Origin: Streptomyces sp. NBC_01264
GTDB taxonomy: Bacteria > Actinomycetota > Actinomycetes > Streptomycetales > Streptomycetaceae
NCBI RefSeq assembly: GCF_026340675.1
Contig: NZ_JAPEOX010000007.1
Location: 1-64,000, forward strand
DNA: 64,000 nucleotides
Direction: 5' to 3'
Positions 61,080-64,000 of this stretch are shown here, piece by piece. The position numbers and the translations under genes were made by a program. Numbering within the stretch: position 1 is the first letter of the stretch; every line of letters begins with the position of its first letter. The notes below the pieces were generated by a model that did not search any database, was not told where the DNA came from, and saw only the letters and a program-made list of their open reading frames with translations.

Positions 61080-61187
61080 GTGATCACCCCCCGGCCGCGC
61101 CGCAGGATCGGCCGCCCGCGCCCCACCACCCCCGGCCCCCGCTACCCGCTCCCCCAGCACCGCCTCCCCGGTACCTGGACCCGGTGA
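61080..61187 (+). CDS. 35-residue basic peptide, coupled to next gene
   Basis: GTG 61080 has GGAGGG six bases upstream. The peptide is Arg/Pro-rich (MITPRPRRRIGRPRPTTPGP RYPLP). Its TGA overlaps the next ATG by one base, so it may be a leader that couples translation of the zinc-binding protein. Confidence 0.5.
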   Translation: MITPRPRRRIGRPRPTTPGPRYPLPQHRLPGTWTR

Positions 61188-61612
61188 TGGCCGGCCAGGA
61201 CGAGGACCTGGTCGACATCGACCCCTACGCCCCCGCCGAACCCGAGACGACGATCCCGGTGTTCAAGCGCCTGTGCGCGCCGTCGGGGTACGCGACCAAA
61301 CGGCAGCTCAGGGCGATGGGATTGCGGCCGGGCGGCCAGGAGCCGGTTGCCGAGGTCGAGACCCGCGGCCCGAAGAACGGCCTGCTGTACGAGATCGCGA
61401 AGGCGAGGCCGGTGCGGCCGATGACCCTCGCCAAGGAGTTCGCGCTCGACAAGGCGATGGCTGCTCGGCAGACCTGTGGTACCTGCCGCCGCAGGTACTT
61501 CTTCGTGCTTCCGACGTCCCTGGCGAGCTGCCTGGAGTGCCACGACGGCACCCCGGCCGATCCCGCCAGCTACATCGCTCCCCCGGCGGCCGCGCACCGG
61601 CTGGCCGCGTGA
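61187..61612 (+). CDS. RRQRL-type zinc-binding protein
   Basis: A 141-residue protein from ATG 61187. Features: SGYATKRQLRAMGLRPGGQE, then CGTCRRRYFFVLPTSLASCL ECHDG, a four-cysteine zinc site. It fits the RRQRL-motif zinc-binding proteins of actinobacterial mobile elements as I remember them. Function unknown. Confidence 0.7.
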   Translation: MAGQDEDLVDIDPYAPAEPETTIPVFKRLCAPSGYATKRQLRAMGLRPGGQEPVAEVETRGPKNGLLYEIAKARPVRPMTLAKEFALDKAMAARQTCGTCRRRYFFVLPTSLASCLECHDGTPADPASYIAPPAAAHRLAA

Positions 61613-61618
61613 ACGCAT

Positions 61619-61648
61619 CTCGCCCCGGCCGAAACCGGCCGGGGCGAG
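61619..61648 (+). terminator. 13-bp hairpin terminator
   Basis: CTCGCCCCGGCCG pairs exactly with CGGCCGGGGCGAG across four bases, just after the RRQRL-type gene; probably ends the transfer cluster. Confidence 0.7.
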
Positions 61649-61724
61649 ATCACGGGCGCCGCAGCATCGGCAAGAGGCCGGCGCCCTGCTCCCTCACCCT
61701 CTCGAGATACAGGAGAACCCCAGC

Positions 61725-61814
61725 ATGACGCATCGCCCTGCGCTCTTCGCAGCTGTCCTCGGCCTGGGCCGCGCCGCCGCCAACATCGGTGACCACTGGG
61801 CTAGCACGGCATAG
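61725..61814 (+). pseudogene. Truncated N-terminus of a plasmid membrane protein
   Basis: MTHRPALFAAVLGLGRAAAN IGDHWAST then stop. This resembles the start of small membrane proteins with a GDHW motif seen next to transfer genes. After about 61804 the sequence is not recognised and the frame ends. The following 287 bp to 62101 hold no supported gene. Confidence 0.45.
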
Positions 61815-62101
61815 GTCGTGTCCACCATGACGAGTGTCTAGGTCCTGCGGCTCGCGGGCGGCGTAGGCGATTTGGCGTTTTAAGGTGCTCGTGTCTCGGT
61901 CCTGCGTTGTCTTCATCTGGCTCATGAATCGCTTTTGTGGGTGCCCGTTGATTGACCTCAATCGGTCAGAGCGCCGCCCTGGCGATGCTCGATTCGGTGG
62001 GCTGTGCTGGTCTGACCGGCACGTGGGGACTCTGCTGCGCAATTCGTTCAGGCGGAGAGTCGATAGCTGAGTCGTGGAAGGGGCAAAGCTTCGGCACGCT
62101 C

Positions 62102-63394
62102 CTACAAGCGCTCGCCCATGCGGCGGCGCAGGCTTTCGTAGACGGGCTCGCTGCCCAGCCGGTCCGCGGTCAGGGAAGCGGCGAAGCAGGCGGTCATCAG
62201 CGGGATCAGCAAGGTAGCGGAGCCCGTCATCTCCACGAGCAGCACGATGCCGGTCAGCGGCGCCCGTACGACTCCGGTGAACAGGGCAGCCATTCCCACT
62301 ACAGCGAACACGGACGGGCCCATCGAACCGTCGGACAGGAGTGGGGAGAGGAGCTCGTGGACCAGGGCGCCCCACAGGGCGCCGAGTGCGAGCAGTGGGG
62401 CGAAGAGGCCGCCAGGGGTCGCGGCGGCGTAGCTCAGCGGACCCGCGGCGAAGCGGACGGCGAGGAACACCACCAACCCGGCCACCGTGATGCTCCGCCC
62501 CTCCGACAGCCACTCGCTCAGCGGATCGCCGCCACCCGCCAGGAGCGGCTCGAAGGCCATGAGGCCGCCCACTACCGCCCCGATCCCGGCCGCCCGGGCC
62601 AGTACCGGTACCCGGCCGAGCCGTTCGTTGCACACCCGGAAGGTCCCGACGACCAGGGCGCCGTAGCCAGCGCCGAGGACACCCGCCGTCACGCCGAAGA
62701 CCAGGAATACCGGCAGGCTCCACAGCGGTGGTGCGGACAGCGGAGGGACGCCGAATACGGGCTCGTCACCCACGATGGCCTGCGCGCATACCACGGCCGT
62801 AACCGTGGAGACGAGGGTGAGCAGCACCATCCGGGGCCGCACAGAGTGCGTCACTTCCTCGCAGATGAACACCAGGCCGCCCAGCGGGGCGGAGAACGCC
62901 GCCGCCAGCCCCGCGCCGCCGAGCGCGGCGTGCAGGAGGCGGGCGTCCTCGCCGCACACGCGGCTCCAGCGCCCAGCCCACGAGCCGATCGTGGCACCCA
63001 TGTGCACGATCGGGCCTTCCCGTCCCAGGACGAGGCCGGACCCGATGGCGATGAGCCCACCGGTGAACTTCGCGGTCACCAGCCATCTCACGTGCGGCTC
63101 AGTTTCCTTGCGCCACACGGTCTGCACGTGAGGGATGCCGCTGCCGGCGGAGTGGGGAACCCGCAGTCCGATCCAGCACGCCACGGTCGCGCCGACCGCC
63201 GTCAGCAGGACTGGGAGCAGCCACGCGGCGGGTCCCAGAACGGTGGAGACGTCCAGGAGGGAGCCCCGCAACCGGTCCGCGTGTTCCAGGCACCACCGGA
63301 ACCCACCGCCCACCAGCCCCACCAGGCACCCCGCCAGCGCGGCGACCGCGAACGCGTGCCCCGACTCCTCGGCTCCTGTCCGGCCACCGGGCAT
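62102..63394 (-). CDS. ClC-family chloride channel/antiporter
   Basis: A 430-residue membrane protein with the three selectivity motifs: GSGIPHVQ, GREGPIVHMG (with the gating glutamate) and GGLFAPLLALGA. About ten hydrophobic helices; no C-terminal CBS domains, so it is the short bacterial type, probably a chloride/proton exchanger. It is read toward the transfer cluster from an independent promoter. Likely a cargo gene of the replicon. Confidence 0.9.
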   Translation of the reverse strand: MPGGRTGAEESGHAFAVAALAGCLVGLVGGGFRWCLEHADRLRGSLLDVSTVLGPAAWLLPVLLTAVGATVACWIGLRVPHSAGSGIPHVQTVWRKETEPHVRWLVTAKFTGGLIAIGSGLVLGREGPIVHMGATIGSWAGRWSRVCGEDARLLHAALGGAGLAAAFSAPLGGLVFICEEVTHSVRPRMVLLTLVSTVTAVVCAQAIVGDEPVFGVPPLSAPPLWSLPVFLVFGVTAGVLGAGYGALVVGTFRVCNERLGRVPVLARAAGIGAVVGGLMAFEPLLAGGGDPLSEWLSEGRSITVAGLVVFLAVRFAAGPLSYAAATPGGLFAPLLALGALWGALVHELLSPLLSDGSMGPSVFAVVGMAALFTGVVRAPLTGIVLLVEMTGSATLLIPLMTACFAASLTADRLGSEPVYESLRRRMGERL

Positions 63395-63599
63395 GTACCA
63401 CCTCCATCGAACCCCACAGATCCGCCCCTGACGGGGGGCCGCCGAGCATGAAAGCAGACGCTACTGCGCTGCGTCCGCAGCGCTGCCCACCCTGGTCGGC
63501 AGGCTCCCGGATTCGCCCGTTCGGGGCAGCGGCTCGGTTTGTCAGGCATGTGTTCGCATGTGTTCCGGTGGGCGGTGCGCTACCTGCGGCCGTGCTGGA

Positions 63600-63835
63600 G
63601 CGGCGCGCTGCTTCGGCTCCAGCACAGCAGGCGTTCACCGCCCGCGTCACTCTCTGACCGCCCTCGTCCTCGAACAGGAAGTCGTCATCGAACAGCACCG
63701 GCATCCGCTCTGGGATCAACGGCTCGCCATCGAGCCCCCACGCCTGCCAGCCCTCACTGGAGAAGAAACGCACCAACACGCGACCGGACGGTAGGCCCGC
63801 CACACGACCCTCATCAACTGCTAACCCCACACCAT
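63600..63835 (-). pseudogene. Fragment resembling integrase N-terminus
   Basis: The minus strand encodes GVGLAVDEGRVAGLPSGRVL, then GLDGEPLIPERMPVLFDDDF LFEDEGGQRVTRAVNAC. The LIPERMPVLFDDDFLFED stretch recalls N-termini of Streptomyces tyrosine-type integrases. It ends at a short GC-rich palindrome (GTGCTGGAGC/GCTCCAGCAC) with no catalytic domain. Confidence 0.4.
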
Positions 63836-63855
63836 TACAACGGGAGTTGAGGAAT

Positions 63856-64000
63856 GTGAAACACGCCAACAAAGCAGCGACAAACTGGGTCCAGAACGAC
63901 CACTGCGCCCGGGTCAAGGCAGCCACCGACGCCAAGCCGGTCCTGATGCCCGCCGCCGACCCGGACGCCGAGCCCGTCGCGTACGGCACCCGCGATGGGA
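63856..64000 (+). CDS. 5' end of a gene leaving the window
   Basis: GTG 63856 opens a frame that runs off the right edge (48 codons): MKHANKAATNWVQNDHCARV, KAATDAKPVLMPAADPDAEP. GGAG is about ten bases upstream. No family can be assigned from this part. Confidence 0.4.
   Translation, partial: MKHANKAATNWVQNDHCARVKAATDAKPVLMPAADPDAEPVAYGTRDG

Noticed and set aside
59507..62101. clt transfer locus (clustered 8-bp repeats such as GACCCGGA) near traB
   Set aside because: I saw one GACCCGGA at about 60179 inside a coding region and scattered GACCCGG variants expected in GC-rich DNA, but no cluster.
61952..63451. 499-codon frame opposite the ClC gene
   Set aside because: Gln/Gly/Arg/His-rich antisense shadow; the minus strand has all ClC motifs.

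Overview
The window is high-GC actinobacterial DNA and is almost certainly from a Streptomyces accessory replicon (a large plasmid, perhaps linear) or a plasmid-like chromosomal arm. This rests on the codon bias, a WhiB-like gene, an LAxTG-type (sortase class E) surface protein, an FtsK/TraB-type conjugation cluster with a DUF2637 protein and GntR regulator, and a Rep/DciA-like replication module. Calls come from reading the sequence and recalling families; no database search was run.

Positions 1-40 kb are an insertion-sequence graveyard with exported proteins between the elements. About twenty complete, truncated or terminal pieces of IS6-family elements are present, many inserted into one another. 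There are also IS1380, two kinds of IS5, three IS3 copies or fragments of two types, two IS1182 copies, and ISL3/IS630/IS701 scraps. Nearly every non-transposase gene up to 36 kb has a signal peptide: a lamin-tail-domain protein (split by IS1380 with a clean 4-bp target duplication), two small secreted unknowns, four Gly/Asn-rich secreted proteins (three share one N-terminal module with different C-terminal domains), a seven-bladed YVTN propeller, two DUF4394 proteins, a 1052-residue DUF11-type adhesin with an LASTG sorting signal, and a hydrophilic secreted protein. A serine-recombinase operon, a STAS protein and a 51-residue helical protein complete this half.

Positions 40-46 kb are the replication region: a 489-residue winged-helix Rep-like protein and a DciA/DUF721-like partner, with a second, partly deleted copy of the pair beside them. 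Upstream lie an intergenic block with two families of short direct repeats (candidate iterons) and an XRE regulator. Positions 46-50 kb hold a GIY-YIG protein, a deaminase/RibD-reductase pair led by an XRE-TPR regulator, and a GntR regulator facing a 30-bp imperfect palindrome.

Positions 50.6-61.6 kb form a rightward conjugation cluster: small plasmid proteins, a WhiB-like protein, a DUF2637 membrane/coiled-coil protein, a Spd-like membrane protein, a repeat-rich 585-residue protein, the TraB DNA translocase, and a separate small protein carrying the same C-terminal winged helix as TraB. The right edge has a ClC-type chloride transporter and truncated gene pieces. The most unusual observations are the modular secreted family, the free-standing TraB-type DNA-binding domain, the duplicated Rep module beside candidate iterons, and the self-nested IS6 elements.
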